Shown here: in pieces, positions 35,691 through 46,984 of the stretch
How positions within the stretch are numbered: the stretch's first letter is position 1
Layout of the letters: each line of letters begins with the position of its first letter
Source of the DNA: Dasypus novemcinctus
Lineage: Eukaryota; Chordata; Mammalia; Cingulata; Dasypodidae
Reading direction: 5' to 3'
Assembly: GCF_030445035.2 (NCBI RefSeq)
Contig: NC_080683.1
Coordinates: forward strand, 21,727,528-21,791,527
DNA length: 64,000 nt
Program-made: the position numbers and the translations under genes
Notes under the pieces: model-generated
Seen by the model: the letters and a program-made list of their open reading frames with translations, nothing else
What the model was told of the DNA's origin: nothing
Databases searched by the model: none

Positions 35691-38600
35691 TAAAAATGAA
35701 GGCCAGAGACGGTAGCATTTTGCTGCCCCTTCCAAATCCCTGAGGAAGCCGGGAGGACTCGGGTGAACCCCAAATCTGGGCGCCCCTGGATTAAATTTAA
35801 TCCAGAAAAGATGTGGGCTCCACCAGAATCTTCCCGACAAAATCAAGGGGCAATGGAAGGTCTGAAGAGAAGGATTCTGGGAACGAAAAAGAGCTCCGAA
35901 AAGGGAAGAAGGTAAGACTCCCCGGGTGAGCAGAGTCTGGAAGGCCCTAGCTTTAATTGCTAGGAAGGGGAGGCTGATCACCTCCCGAGAGAACCCTAGT
36001 AGCCCCAGAAGGCTGGGGGGAAGCCGTTCTCTCTAGGCTTGGGAAAAGGAGGAAAACCGGGGAAAAGCCCTGGTGTTTTGGGTTTGTCTAACTGCATGTT
36101 AGAATCTGGTACTGGTCTTATATCCACTAAAGGAGTGGAGTCTTGATTTTAATAGGAAGGGTATTTATAGGTTCGAGTCCTAATATCCTGGAAATTGGTC
36201 TAGATTAAGGAAAACAAAACTTGGTTACAGGAAAATGGATTGGCTTTTCTGGTGGAGCTTGGTCTGGGTGTAAAGTTTAAACAGTGGAAAAGTCTAGCTG
36301 AAATCTTTTGTTATGGTGCTAATTTGTGAATGAATTTGCTTTATACCAAATGTTAAGTGTTCTGAGGTTTGTGATGGCTGTGGGGGCAGCCGTGGTGAAA
36401 ATAAATATATAAACTTGTGAGTCAGATTAGTGACCTTTGTGCTTCTGTCTGTGTCAGCTCAATGTTAGTGTTGGAGTTGTGTCCTTACATGAAGTAGAAT
36501 TACAGCTGAGCTGGAGCCCTCCCTTGCCATTGGCAAGGGGGTGAAATGATTCTGGGGCAAAAGCTGAGGAGTCTAGATGTTTGTGCATGTTCTGGTGTCT
36601 TGTCTCTGGTCTGGCCCTTTGCCGGGGCTTGGAGGCCATCTGTGTCCGCGCCAAGCACCCAAGTCTGTTGGGAATGTCCCAGTCAGGGCGGCTGGGTTCC
36701 TGGGAGAGTTGCCAAATTTGAGTAGGTTCTGTCTGCCCATTTTGGCTGAAAGCTGGAAAGGGGGGAGCGGCTTGCCCCTTTCCAGTGAGTCCACCCTTCT
36801 ATTCATAAGCCGCATTCCTGTTTGTTGTGCACCCGACTGCCTGGAAGGGGGGGAAGTGAAGGAGGTGAAAAGCAGAATCAGAATAAATGCAGTAAAGTTC
36901 CCTCCTTAGGGTGTCAAAGCCAAAATACGTTTGCATTCTGCTCAGGTTCTTAGAAGGTATTGTAGTAACCTTAAGTAAGAGAATGTGTTCTGTGAAGGTA
37001 AACTTTGTATTAAGGGTATAAATAATTATAAAAGTTTTACAAAGCATTGTTTAAGGTATTTAAGTGGCTAATTGCAGAAAGTCATTATTTAACAAAACTG
37101 AATTGATAATAATAATAAAAGGCAATTTTATAACAAACTTATTCGGCAGCCAATCTCCCCTGCCAACTTGCTTCCAAAAAAACTGTTTCTGGTATTACAT
37201 GCTACTAAGTATTTAAAGTGAAGAAAAGTTCATTATTTTAACAAACTTGTTTAGTATTAATGGCAATTATATGTTGCAAGACGTTTGCCTGGTAATTTAG
37301 TATGTGGGATATATGGAATGTGTTTTTATTGTTAAGGAAACAGAAGATGATTTTGTCCTAAGATAAAATGATTGATTATTGGAAAGAGTAGAGTGTGGGA
37401 CAGAACCTGAATGAATACTGAAAGTGTAGAAGGTTTGTGGAAGGGAAATTTTTATGATTAAATTGAGTAAGATCAATATACAAAGAAAATATTTTATCAA
37501 TAGCTTCTTGTGCTTTAACCTCATCATATCCTCAATGTTTGAAGAAGAGTCTTACCTCTTTTAAAAGAACATTTTATGTTCTAGAAATCAAATCCTGAAA
37601 AGTAGCCTTTTATTTCAAACTAACTGCAAGAGATTTATTCTTTCACTTTAAAGGAAAAATTAAAGTAATGGTTAAGTTCATTTAATATGTTATAAGCTGA
37701 ATGAAAGGTATTTAAAGGTGTTATAAAATTAATAGGTTTTAAAAAAATTAATAAAAACTGTAACTAAGAGTTAAAATCATTTATAAATGCATTTATATTG
37801 TAAAACAGTGGAAAGACAATAACTGAGATTATAGCTGGGTGAATTTAGCCTGAAACTATTATTTAAGTGTAAATTCTACACTAACCTTTCCTTTGTTTAT
37901 GGTTGCTTCAGGCCTAACCTCGCCCTTTGCCTTTGCCTATGGTTATTTCATAATTGAGAAGAGCTGGGACATCACTGTCTCCTCTTCTGGTATTAGTAAC
38001 CCTTTCTCTCATGAATTCAAGTGTAAACTAAATAAATTGCTGCCTGATAGAATAAGGTTAAATGACCACTGGAGTTTTATTATCTCCAAAACCAAAAGGG
38101 GGGTGGAGGGGGAGAAGTCTCCTGCCTTGACGGTCAGTGTTCCTAAGAGTGGCAATTCATGAGAGAAAGCAGTCTGTCTCCCTGAGGCTTCAAATAGCCT
38201 CAGTAAATATATATAAAATTAATCTTGTTACTTATCCAAAATTCTGCTAATTTCAAAGTAAAATATAAAGTTCTAAAACAAAATGGTGCTAAGGCATTGA
38301 GAACATTTTGGTTATTACAATCCATTAAGTAAGAAAGAAAATTCTTGTGGTAAACTGCATGGTCATAGTGCAAATTAAGAAGAGTTTCAAAAGTCTTTGA
38401 AAAGTTTAAAGTAACTAAAGTCATGTTGTTGTGTCAAACTATTCATGTCTGCCTATTTGCTCAAATTGTTAAAAATTAAATATGCAGTTATATTTATAAA
38501 TATTCTTAAAGCCCAAATTGAACTAAGCAGGATGAAAAAGTCATAGAAATCTGATTATGGAAACAATTGGGAAAGGGCCTCCTCTTTGCAAGAGCTTTTA

Positions 38601-38757
38601 AGGCAAGACTAGGTGTGGCAGATTAAACCTATCTACTAGGCTAGGGAATTAAGAATCAGTTTGCCTGGTAATTTCCCAGTTTAAACCTTTGTCAGCCATA
38701 AATTGGAAAAAAAAACAAAACAAAACAAAGATTAGGTTAATTTTCACAGAAGAAAAA
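35691..38757 (+). other. Provirus interior, first part: no recognisable genes
   Basis: The leader (to about 36100) is G/C-richer. After that the sequence becomes AT-rich with purine-rich patches. The longest frame is 110 codons (36577-36909); a second of 89 codons lies at 37893-38162. Neither shows a retroviral motif. Another purine-rich run, AAAAGGGGGGTGGAGGGGG, lies at about 38094-38112. I see no zinc knuckle, protease DTG or polymerase motif. Confidence 0.6.
35909..35917 (+). promoter_or_regulatory. Candidate leader splice donor
   Basis: The AAG|GTAAGA context (GT at 35912-35913) is a near-perfect splice donor in the provirus leader, about 240 bp after the LTR, where gammaretroviruses keep theirs. 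No matching acceptor and downstream gene could be identified. Confidence 0.45.
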
Positions 38758-39220
38758 TGTTGATGTAACCCGGCGGCCTGCTGCCTCAGTCTCCCACTCC
38801 CGGGTTGGACAGCAGTGGAGGAGACCAGTTTAGGCCAGTCCTATGGGCAGTGGAAGGATGCCCAAGAAGGAGCTAACTAAGTCGGTGCCATTTCAGCACT
38901 AAATTCTATTCCTTATTTGACAAAGGGGGGAGCAGGTAAAAACTAAAATGGTTGGAATGTGATAGAGGAAGCAGTTAAATCAAACTTTTGCGTGGGAAAG
39001 TTAAATCTCAGATAAGCTGTAACTTCTGAAGTATCCAATCTATGGAAAAACAGGAAGAGCTTGCATGCTAGGCTTAGGGGTATAAATTGTGTCATTTTTC
39101 TTTGTTCGGGGCACCAGCCATATCTGGCTCTGCGCCCCTTCTTGCAAGATTGAGAATAAAGTATTTTCTTCTCCACAATCTGGTGAGCCTTATTTTCTTC
39201 CAGAAGATTTCTTTCCAACA
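38758..39220 (+). repeat. Second LTR-like core inside the provirus
   Basis: A segment beginning TGTTGATGTAACCCGG and ending CTTTCCAACA contains, in order, a GC-rich block, a polypurine-like TTTGACAAAGGGGGG (about 38917-38931), a TATA box TATAAAT (39081-39087), a hairpin about 25 bp later (GGGGC..AGCCA TATC TGGCT..GCCCC, 39107-39138), and AATAAA (39155-39160). That spacing is the U3-R-U5 logic of a retroviral LTR. It is unrelated in sequence to the outer LTRs. No flanking duplication is visible, so it may have been acquired by recombination rather than by insertion. The true start may be just after the purine tract. Confidence 0.6.
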
Positions 39221-41667
39221 AGATAAGGTAATTAGTGGCTCTATTAACAAATTTCAGTAAGAAAAGGAAAGTCCATAAAAACTATAGAGAGATCTTTCCT
39301 GGGTTATGATTTTAAAAAAATTAAGTAATTGTGTAATGTGTTTTAAAACCTGGTAGTCAGTATGCATGTGTTTTAAAACCTGGTAGTCCGTATGCTTTTA
39401 ATTTAATAATTTTGATAACTTAAAGAAAAGAAGTTTTCAGCTTCCTGTAAGGGAAAAAGAGAACATTCCTTGCATAAACTATTATGGTTTCAATTTTATT
39501 TAATTTGAATGTAATCTCCCATAGTTAATTTATAAACTAAATTAACATATGTACAAAATCTTTACAGTAATGAAAATTGTAAGTTCACATTGGTGAAATT
39601 AGGCTAAAGGGAAAAGATTGTAGATATGCTCTCTTAAATAAAGAGTAAATTTCTTTCATTGGTAATTGTAATTTAGTAAGTTTATTTAAACATGAGGTGT
39701 CTAGTCAATGCGGTTATAGTCAATTATAAAGAGTTTGTAAAACATCTTCCAAACTGAAAATGTTTAAATAGTTCTAGTTGTAGAAGTCATTGTTAACTAA
39801 AGAAACTTAGATTGGTATTGGTAGCAGAAATAACTTCATGATAATAAACCTGTCTGAAGGCCACTGCAAAATACACATTTAAGTAAATGGTAATAAAAAG
39901 TTGTCTTGATTCTATTGGAAATATTCTGTTTTCATTCTAACAATGAAAAGTATTTTTCCTCTATTACTAAAGTAAAATACCTACTGTTATCTTCATAGTA
40001 AAATTGTGTAAGTAAATAGTCATTTGATATATGTATTGCGTTAAGTTGTTTAAAATATATATAAAACAAGGAATAAACTTTAACATTGTCAAACTCTTGT
40101 GCATTCGAACCAGGCCTTGTATACATTACAGGTGGCCTCTCCATGTGAGTTATTGGCTAGGCTGGTCACTGACCCCTCAATTAAAAATATGTGCTATATC
40201 AGTCTCTGGTTCTGCTCCTGAAGTTGATGGAAACTATATTGCAGTTTCAAGCTCCTGCAGCCAATAATGACTCGGTACAGCCAAGTGTACAATGGATATC
40301 GCTTCCAGACTGGCACTGTTCCATGGTGCCAGAGAGTGCTATGCACCAGGCTAGTAGAATACTGGAAAATCTCTCTAAGATGAAGGATGCTGCAACTTGC
40401 TCACTGCGTTGAAGAACATGCTAAGTGGAGCCATGATACCAGGAGACTGTAAGTAAAACTTAAACACAATTGGCATTATGGCCTGCTCTCATGGAGAGAT
40501 AACATGTAAAGTATTACAAACCTGAAACTCAAAACTAATAATGGCAACTCTGAATCCTTATGCATTAAGTAATACATTAGTTAATATTAAGTGCTGTACT
40601 TTTATCCTGTACTAAATATATGCCTAATAATTGTAATGTTATCTTTTCTATTTTGGATCAAGTGCAGAAGTATATTAGACATGTTAAATTCCTGGTAAAA
40701 TCATTTTCTAAACAGTTAATAACATGTCTATAGAATAAGGTGGCAGTCTCAGCCAGTCTCAAGTTAGCAAAAGTGAGGCTTGCTTGCTGATGGTGAGTCA
40801 CCTATTGAACAAGTCAAAATTGCTAGAAATTGTACAATGAAAACCAAGGTGTAAAAATCTTTATTCTGTAGTTCTGATCACTCCCACAGGTGAAAACTAA
40901 GAGTATTTCCAAATTAGTGTTCTAATCCTGAGTGAAGCCAGTTGCCCAAGGAGTGCCAGTTCACCAGGAGCATCTGACAGAGCGAATGAGTGTCAATCAT
41001 TGAACAGCTTGGAATGTGTCTTCAGACAAAGCTAAGTGTCTGTTGCAATTTCTCTCTAAAGATGGATAACTTAAAAAAGAATATATATGCTGTTCCCACC
41101 AGCTTTTAAGGAATGCCATCTTTATAGGTACCTAACCTTGTCTACCTCTGTAATCCAATGTGTCCTCTTTTAAAAACAGGTATTCCAAAATTTTAATTAA
41201 GTTTGTTTCTTTCAGAGTGAACATCTTATTAACCATATGAAAACTTCATCCAACTTCGTACAGAATGCCAGATCCATCTTCCTCCAGTTAGAATAAATTA
41301 AAGAGTTTTTACACCTTATTAGGCAATGACTACAGCCCATGGCCAGCAGGAAGCAGTTACAGAAAAGAGATCGTCTCCCTTCAGCACCCCTTTTAAATTA
41401 AAGGTGTAAACTCTTTAAGAGTAAAATAAAAGTAATAGATGGATCTGGAACCTGACTGGAAATCCACGTGAGTGCCAGTGGCAGCAGAATAACTGCGGGA
41501 GGCCCCTGCCTAAGATTCTGCTGTCCAGAATGAAAAGTTCTAAACTTCTAAAAACGGTCCTTGATGCTGTACTAAAGACTGATAAATAATCAGTCAAGAC
41601 AACAAACAGTCATCCACCTCATAGCTACAACAATAATTATGCCAAAGCTTAGCAAGTAAACTTTGAC
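39221..41667 (+). other. Provirus interior, second part: no recognisable genes
   Basis: AT-rich; no open frame over 78 codons and no env motif. It contains a 30-bp tandem duplication (39336-39365 and 39366-39395, nearly identical) and, near its 3' end, a long inverted repeat (41298-41317 with 41401-41418). Confidence 0.6.
41298..41418 (+). other. Inverted repeat near the 3' end of the provirus
   Basis: TTAAAGAGTTTTTACACCTT (41298-41317) and AAGGTGTAAACTCTTTAA (41401-41418) are complementary apart from two extra T residues. RNA would fold into an 18-bp stem with a bulge and an 83-base loop. Confidence 0.75.
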
Positions 41668-41679
41668 AAAGGGGGGGAA
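41668..41679 (+). promoter_or_regulatory. Polypurine tract of the provirus
   Basis: AAAGGGGGGGAA immediately before the 3' LTR (TGATGTGG). It would prime plus-strand DNA synthesis. It is intact. Confidence 0.92.
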
Positions 41680-42143
41680 TGATGTGGGCTATGGGTGGAA
41701 GGCTCTTTGTCTCTTCAGAGATAACTAAGTTGTTTGACTTGTGGGTGTGAAACGGTAAGAGGCTGCAGTCCTGCTCTTAGGGACCAGCAGGCTCCAGTCC
41801 CAGGAAATGTTTAACAAAGCAAGGGCTATAAACTTTAAGTATTTAGGGGAAATGCAAAAACCAAGGCTTATCTAAAATGTCTGGAGTCCTTGCTAAAAGC
41901 TTACCTAAGATGTGGAAGAGATATATGCTAATTGAAGCCTATTGAGAACTGAAACAAAGGGACGATTTGGCCTTTCCTCTCTGTATAAAAGACGTTTGAA
42001 AATCTTGTTCCGGGCTCGGGATTCAAACAGAAAGCTCCCGAGTCCGGCCGGCCGTCAATAAACCATTTTTCCTTCTCAAAATCATTCCTGAGTCCTGGCC
42101 TCTCTATTCTCAAATAATTGAACTTCTCTTAAATTTCACAACA
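41680..42143 (+). repeat. 3' LTR of the young provirus
   Basis: Identical to the 5' LTR except for one missing T and T at 42136 (C in the 5' copy). TATAAAAG lies at 41984-41991 and AATAAA at 42057-42062. It ends CACAACA, followed by the target-site duplication TTAG. Confidence 0.96.
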
Positions 42144-42147
42144 TTAG

Positions 42148-42930
42148 TACTTTCACCAAAGTCTGAATTAATCCATATTAGAACAATTAAGGAAAAACAT
42201 GCTTGAAAATGCCAGAGGGATGTGTGTGAGGAAAATAAAAACAATACTTTCTGAGAAATAAATTCTGGTGCTTTGCAAGTCTGCCTCTCCTATATTTGAG
42301 AATAGAACGCATTAGGAGATATTTGTTTAATTTTAAAGAAAATTTTTGTTTTTAATTGTTTTTATTCCCTATCAGCAAACTATCAGTTCAGATCATCTAC
42401 TGACCACCTTTTCATGTTTGGAAATATACCCTTTATATTTGATTCAGAAGCAGAGAATGGATAGACAATCTACCAAAGATTGGTAATTTGGTACGCTCTT
42501 TGGGGCTGTAGCTGGACTTATTTAGGGACTTATCCTAAGCAATTCTGTAAACAAAAACACAAAACAAATTTCAGTAACAAATTTTCCTAAGTAGCATTAT
42601 AACAATCTTAGACCATTATGGCAATCTAACAATTCTAACTATCTTAATTTTAAAAGTCAGAGTTTTCCTTTGATCCATTGTCATAATGTTAGATTGTTAC
42701 CATATTTTGTATAAAAATATTTTTGTCTTTCCTGAATTGCAAAGATATTTGTAAAACTTATTAGACTCATCTTGAGAAATTTCATCATTTTCCCTAAGTG
42801 CTTAAATAGTTTACTGCTTAGACACTTTAAATCTTGATCCTTTTATCCCTTGATAAATAAATATAGCCACATTTCCCTCCATCTCAGACTATGTTTATTG
42901 TGATTCCTTAAAAAATAAAAGTAAAAATCC
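42148..42930. other. Non-coding, nothing recognised
   Basis: AT-rich DNA after the provirus; nothing assigned. Confidence 0.4.
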
Positions 42931-42939
42931 TTCTTCTAG

Positions 42940-43735
42940 AACTTCCACTTTCAAGAAGATGTAGTAGATGTACTCTCATTAAATACAACCACAAAAAACC
43001 ACAAAAATTCTGAAAGGTGGAGAAAAAAATGTCAATTGACTAGGGACCTCAGGATTCAAAGAAAAACACAGTAGTGAAATCTCTGGGTTTTCCTTTTGGC
43101 CTTATGTATCCCAGACTTGTTGCTAAAAAAAATGTCAACCCAGAAATACCAACAGTCACAGCCAAATAAAGCCCAAACAAAACCCCACTTTTTCTAACCA
43201 AAAAACCAGGAAGGGGCAGTCTAGTAAGCCTGGGAACTTTTAGCTAACAACTACTCTACTCCAGCCAAACACCATAGGAAAAAAATGTGCTTCCCACACA
43301 AGATGGTAATAATAGGGTGGTATATAGGGAAAAATATACCTAATGCAAATAATGGATGATAAATAGAACTATTTTAATAATCTTCTATCAGTTATAACAA
43401 AAATAACTACTGTTAAAAAATAGTACCCTTTTTTATTTTTTAAGTGCTATCATTAATAGTAACAAATGTTCCAGGCCAGTGCAAGGTGTTTGTGGTAGGG
43501 TGGTATACAGGAATTCTGTATTTTATGCATGATTGTTTTCTAAACTCACAACTTCTCTAATTGAAAAAAAAAAAAAAAGTCCTTCCCTTCCCCACCACTA
43601 AACTTCAAGCAATGCCACACTGTAAGTAAATATCTCAACCCCTCTGTTGCAGTGGTGTTATGGAAGGCTGAGTAGAAGCTGAGACTTCCATCCCCACTGG
43701 CAGTAATGAGAAACTTGGCCCAATGCTTTCAAGGT
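42940..43735 (+). mobile_element. Old L1 5' region interrupted by an L1 3' end
   Basis: 42950-43290 ('gactagggacctcaggattc' and following) and 43580-43735 ('gcagtggtgttatggaaggc', 'gctgagacttccatccccac') read as one old L1 5' region on the plus strand. Between them, 43300-43577 is a 5'-truncated xenarthran-type L1 3' end ('gggtggtatacaggaattct', 'tattttatgcatgattgttt', 'aaactcacaacttctctaat') with a poly-A run at about 43564-43578. Confidence 0.65.
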
Positions 43736-44460
43736 TTTTCCTTATCTTTAGTTTTCAAAAGCATGCTTATGAGTTGTGTTAACATAGGTACTATCATATT
43801 TGGGGCTTGCTTGTTCAGCTTCCTGATACTGTAGGTATATGTCTTTTGTGCATTTGGGGACATTAACATTCATTATTTCTTCAGGTATTTTTTTCAGCCC
43901 CATTCTCTTTCTCTCCTTCTCGGACTCCAATGACACCAATATGAGATAATTTTTAGAATTCCACAGGTCCCTGAGGTTATGTTCTTATTTTTCCCCCAGT
44001 CTATATTCTCATTGTTGTTCATATTATGTAATTTCTATTGTTTTATCCTTCAGTTCACAAGTCTTTTCTCTCTACACTCCATTCTGCTATTAAGCCCATC
44101 CATTGCTTTTTTTTTTCAATTATTTTATTTTCCTGCTCTAAAATTTCTATTTAGTTCTTCCTTGTAGCTTCTATTCTTTTCTGGAACTTTCTATTTCTTA
44201 TCTGAGACTCCCTTTTGACAGCATGTTTATCATTGCTATTGAAGCATTTTTATGATGGCTGTTTTAAACTTGTCAGATAATTGTAACTTTTTTTTTTTAA
44301 ATCTCAGTGTTAACATCCATTGTTTGCCTTTCTTTATTCATTTTTAAATATTCCTGTTTCTTGTTAGATGAATGGTTTTTTATTATGCTATGAGACTCTG
44401 GATCTTATTTAAATATTGTCTTTTAGCTGACTTCCCCTGAGGCTGCTCTATTATTTGGGG
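43736..44460 (-). mobile_element. Old L1 fragment, minus strand
   Basis: Plus-strand wording 'ccattctgctattaagccca', 'ctaaaatttctatttagttc' and 'ttgaagcatttttatgatgg' is the reverse complement of the 5'/ORF1 region of old L1 elements. No intact frame. Confidence 0.6.
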
Positions 44461-44509
44461 GAAGGGGAGCAGCAAGGGATAAAACAATTCAAATGGCACT
44501 ACCTGTCTC

Positions 44510-45700
44510 ATCAGAAACTACGAAGGCCAGAAGAAAGTAGCACAATATTTTTCAAGTGCTGAAAGAAAACTGTCTACTCAGAGTCCTATATAAGGTGAAA
44601 ATATCTTCTAGGAATGATGGGGAGAAGTAAAGATATTCTCTGTTAAAGGAAACTAATATTGAAGTCTCCTGGGTATATACCAACCACAGGTTAAGTAAAA
44701 GTGACAGAAGAGGCACATGTAGAAAGTTCACATCTGAGTCCAACTCCCACCACACTCAGGAACACAAATTCCAAAGTAGGGCCCACTGAACTCCAGAGCC
44801 AACTGCCATGATCAGCAGAGCCCTGAGCCTCAGCAAAGTTGCAGCACCTACTCTCTGGTTTGTTGGACTTGCACAGGTCAGCTAATAGGGAGGTGAAGAT
44901 GGTCAACCACCACACCAGGGAACCAAGAATGCCTATAACCCCAAGCAGGAGAGTCGCATCCATCAACCATGTGGGATCTAAGCCCCCTCTTTATATAGAG
45001 GTGGAGTGGATATCACCATCCCAGGGCCCACAGGTTGGAGGAATAAATTATGGATTAGAGTGAATTTACTGATATTCTACTATAGAGCTATTGAGACTAG
45101 TAATGGAAGAAACTGGAGCATTGATCTGGAGAAATTGGCCACAGTAGTTGCTGAGGGCAAGGAGAGGGAAGAAGAGATGTAATGTGGGGGCATTTTCGGG
45201 ACTTGGAGTTGTCCTAAATGATATTGCAGGGACAGATGCTGGACATTATATATGCTGCCATAACCCACTGAATGAACTGGGGGAGAGTGTAAACTACAAT
45301 GTAAACTATAATCCATGTGGTGCAGAAGAGTTCCAAAATGTGTTCACCAAATGCAATGAATGTGCCACAGTGATGAAAGAGGTTGTTGATGTGGGAAGAG
45401 TGGGGGTGTGGGGTGTGGGTATGTGGGAACCTCTTATATTTTTTAATGTAGCATTTTTTGTGACCTATGTATCTTTAAAAAAAAAAAGGACAATTTAATA
45501 AAAATTGAAAATATTTTAAGAACTAAGGAAGTTTGTTCCCAACAGACCTACCCTAAAAGAATGGCTAAAGGAAATTCTCAAAATAGAACAAATAAAAAAA
45601 CATCAAGAAGAAAGAACAGGGTGAACAAAAATATGGGTAAACACAATAGAAGGCTCCAACTATCAAAAGGATAGTAAGGGAATACTTTGAATGAATCTAC
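44510..45700 (+). mobile_element. Old L1 fragment split by a LINE 3' end
   Basis: 44515-44660 ('ttcaagtgctgaaagaaaac', 'gagtcctatataaggtgaaa') continues after the insertion at about 45525 ('cccaacagacctaccctaaa', 'gaatggctaaaggaaattct'). AACTAA..GAAG wording flanks both sides of the insertion, compatible with a diverged target-site duplication. Confidence 0.65.
44662..45515 (+). mobile_element. LINE 3'-end repeat, copy 2
   Basis: Homologous to 3226-4187, with the same G-rich patch (about 45398-45422), T-rich segment and A-rich tail (45476-45515). It lacks about 115 bp present in copy 1. At its 5' edge (44662-44685) it carries 24 bp that match copy 1 at 3429-3452 in inverted orientation, 22 of 24. 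The copies are clearly diverged, so the family has been active over some time. Confidence 0.65.
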
Positions 45701-46463
45701 ATTACATAAATTTAACAGCTTGGATGAAATGGACTGATTCCTTTTATGTGAACATCTAATGTAGTTGAACTCCTTTTTCTGAAATAAACATTAAAAATAC
45801 AATAGTTGGGAAAGGTATCACAGATCTGAAAGAAAATGCCATAACCTATGTACATTTGTGGCCCCTGGTGTTGGTGGGATCAAAATTACCCCTGTGATAA
45901 AATCTAAAAGTGAAGCAACCAGCTTCATTCTGCTACTACCCAACTGAGCTACTGTCCTGTGCATTACTTTTAATGTGAAATTTTATTTTCAGCAGGGACT
46001 TCCTTACAGGTAATTGGCATACAGGAATGAGTAAGGACATTGTGTACAGCTGTGCATACATCTAGGCATCCCTGAGAACTGTAAACTGGAAATCTGCACA
46101 AGTTGAGACAGAGGCAGAGAGAGAAAGAGGAAGGAGCAAGAGGGAGAGAGAGTCAGAGAACCCTCAGCTGGAGGACGGAAATAAGAGGAACTAGGAAGAA
46201 AGACATCAAAATTAGTTTAAATGTGAGCCAAGAAAAGTAAGAAATAAGAGGTTATATCTTTGTAACGTTAATTATCAACAGTTTGGTCCAAGATTACCTC
46301 ACTGTTAAGTAAAAAAAGGAGATATACTTTAGAAAGGTCCTGAATGCCTAACAGAAGGAACATTTTGTTTTTTGTGTGTTTTTTTTTCCTCCCAGGGGTA
46401 GGGAGAGCTCCATGAGGGTCAGAAGGTAATTCCTAGTTTTTTCACCTTGCATTTTGAAACAGT
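45701..46463. other. Non-coding, nothing recognised
   Basis: A purine-rich patch lies at 46110-46200 (GAGAGA runs). No gene or repeat family supported. Confidence 0.4.
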
Positions 46464-46473
46464 AACAGGTCTT

Positions 46474-46549
46474 GTCTTTTTTTTTTTTTGTCTTTTTTTT
46501 TAATATTACATTAAAAAAATATGGGGTCCCCATATCCCCCCCACCCCCC
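46474..46549 (-). mobile_element. Very short 5'-truncated LINE insertion
   Basis: Only about 76 bp: a T run (the A tail), then ATATTACATTAAAAAAATAT and GGGTCCCCATATCCCCCCCA. This is the reverse complement of the last bases of the LINE 3'-end repeat (as at 45405-45470). Perfect 10-bp duplications AACAGGTCTT lie at 46464-46473 and 46550-46559. Confidence 0.88.
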
Positions 46550-46559
46550 AACAGGTCTT

Positions 46560-46984
46560 TTCAATAACTTAATTATGAGTCCGTTAACTTTCCTAACAGC
46601 TGTGTTATACCTCACTATGTGAGAAGAGATGTGTTAGTGGTTCAATGACTTAACAATCCGTCATTTCTCACGGTCCACTAAACTTGAGCACATTCATGAA
46701 GCATAAAGAGGTAGATTCCTTAACTTACACTGACATAAAGTTTGTGAGATTTGAGAAAAGGATAATTTCTGGATGCCTTCAGATTCCCTTCCTGACTTAC
46801 ATTTAATATCTGGTAAAACAAAGAAAAATGAGATCTATTTTTAAAGTAGATTTCATATTTGCTATTGTGCAAATAAGGGAAATGAAAAGTCATATATATA
46901 TACTTATATTCATATTACAGACATATATACACAAACATATCACTTGAAGTGTTAGGAATGGAAAAACAAAGTTTTAGCTAAGAG
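46560..46984. other. Non-coding, nothing recognised
   Basis: Includes a short TA-rich microsatellite near 46893-46930. Confidence 0.4.

Larger units (their letters stand above)
35205..42143 (+). mobile_element. Complete young non-autonomous gammaretrovirus-like provirus
   Basis: 6,939 bp with two LTRs (465 and 464 bp) in the same orientation. Each starts TG and ends CA, and together they are flanked by TTAG duplications (35201-35204 and 42144-42147). A 4-bp duplication, the polypurine tract AAAGGGGGGGAA (41668-41679) touching the 3' LTR, and the leader with a strong splice donor fit a class I (gammaretrovirus-like) element. The LTRs differ by one substitution and one 1-base indel, so insertion is recent. 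The 6.0-kb interior has no open frame above 110 codons and I recognise no gag, protease, reverse transcriptase, integrase or env. Decay after insertion cannot explain this because the LTRs are almost pristine; the element was probably non-coding when it moved and depended on proteins from another virus. Confidence 0.93.
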
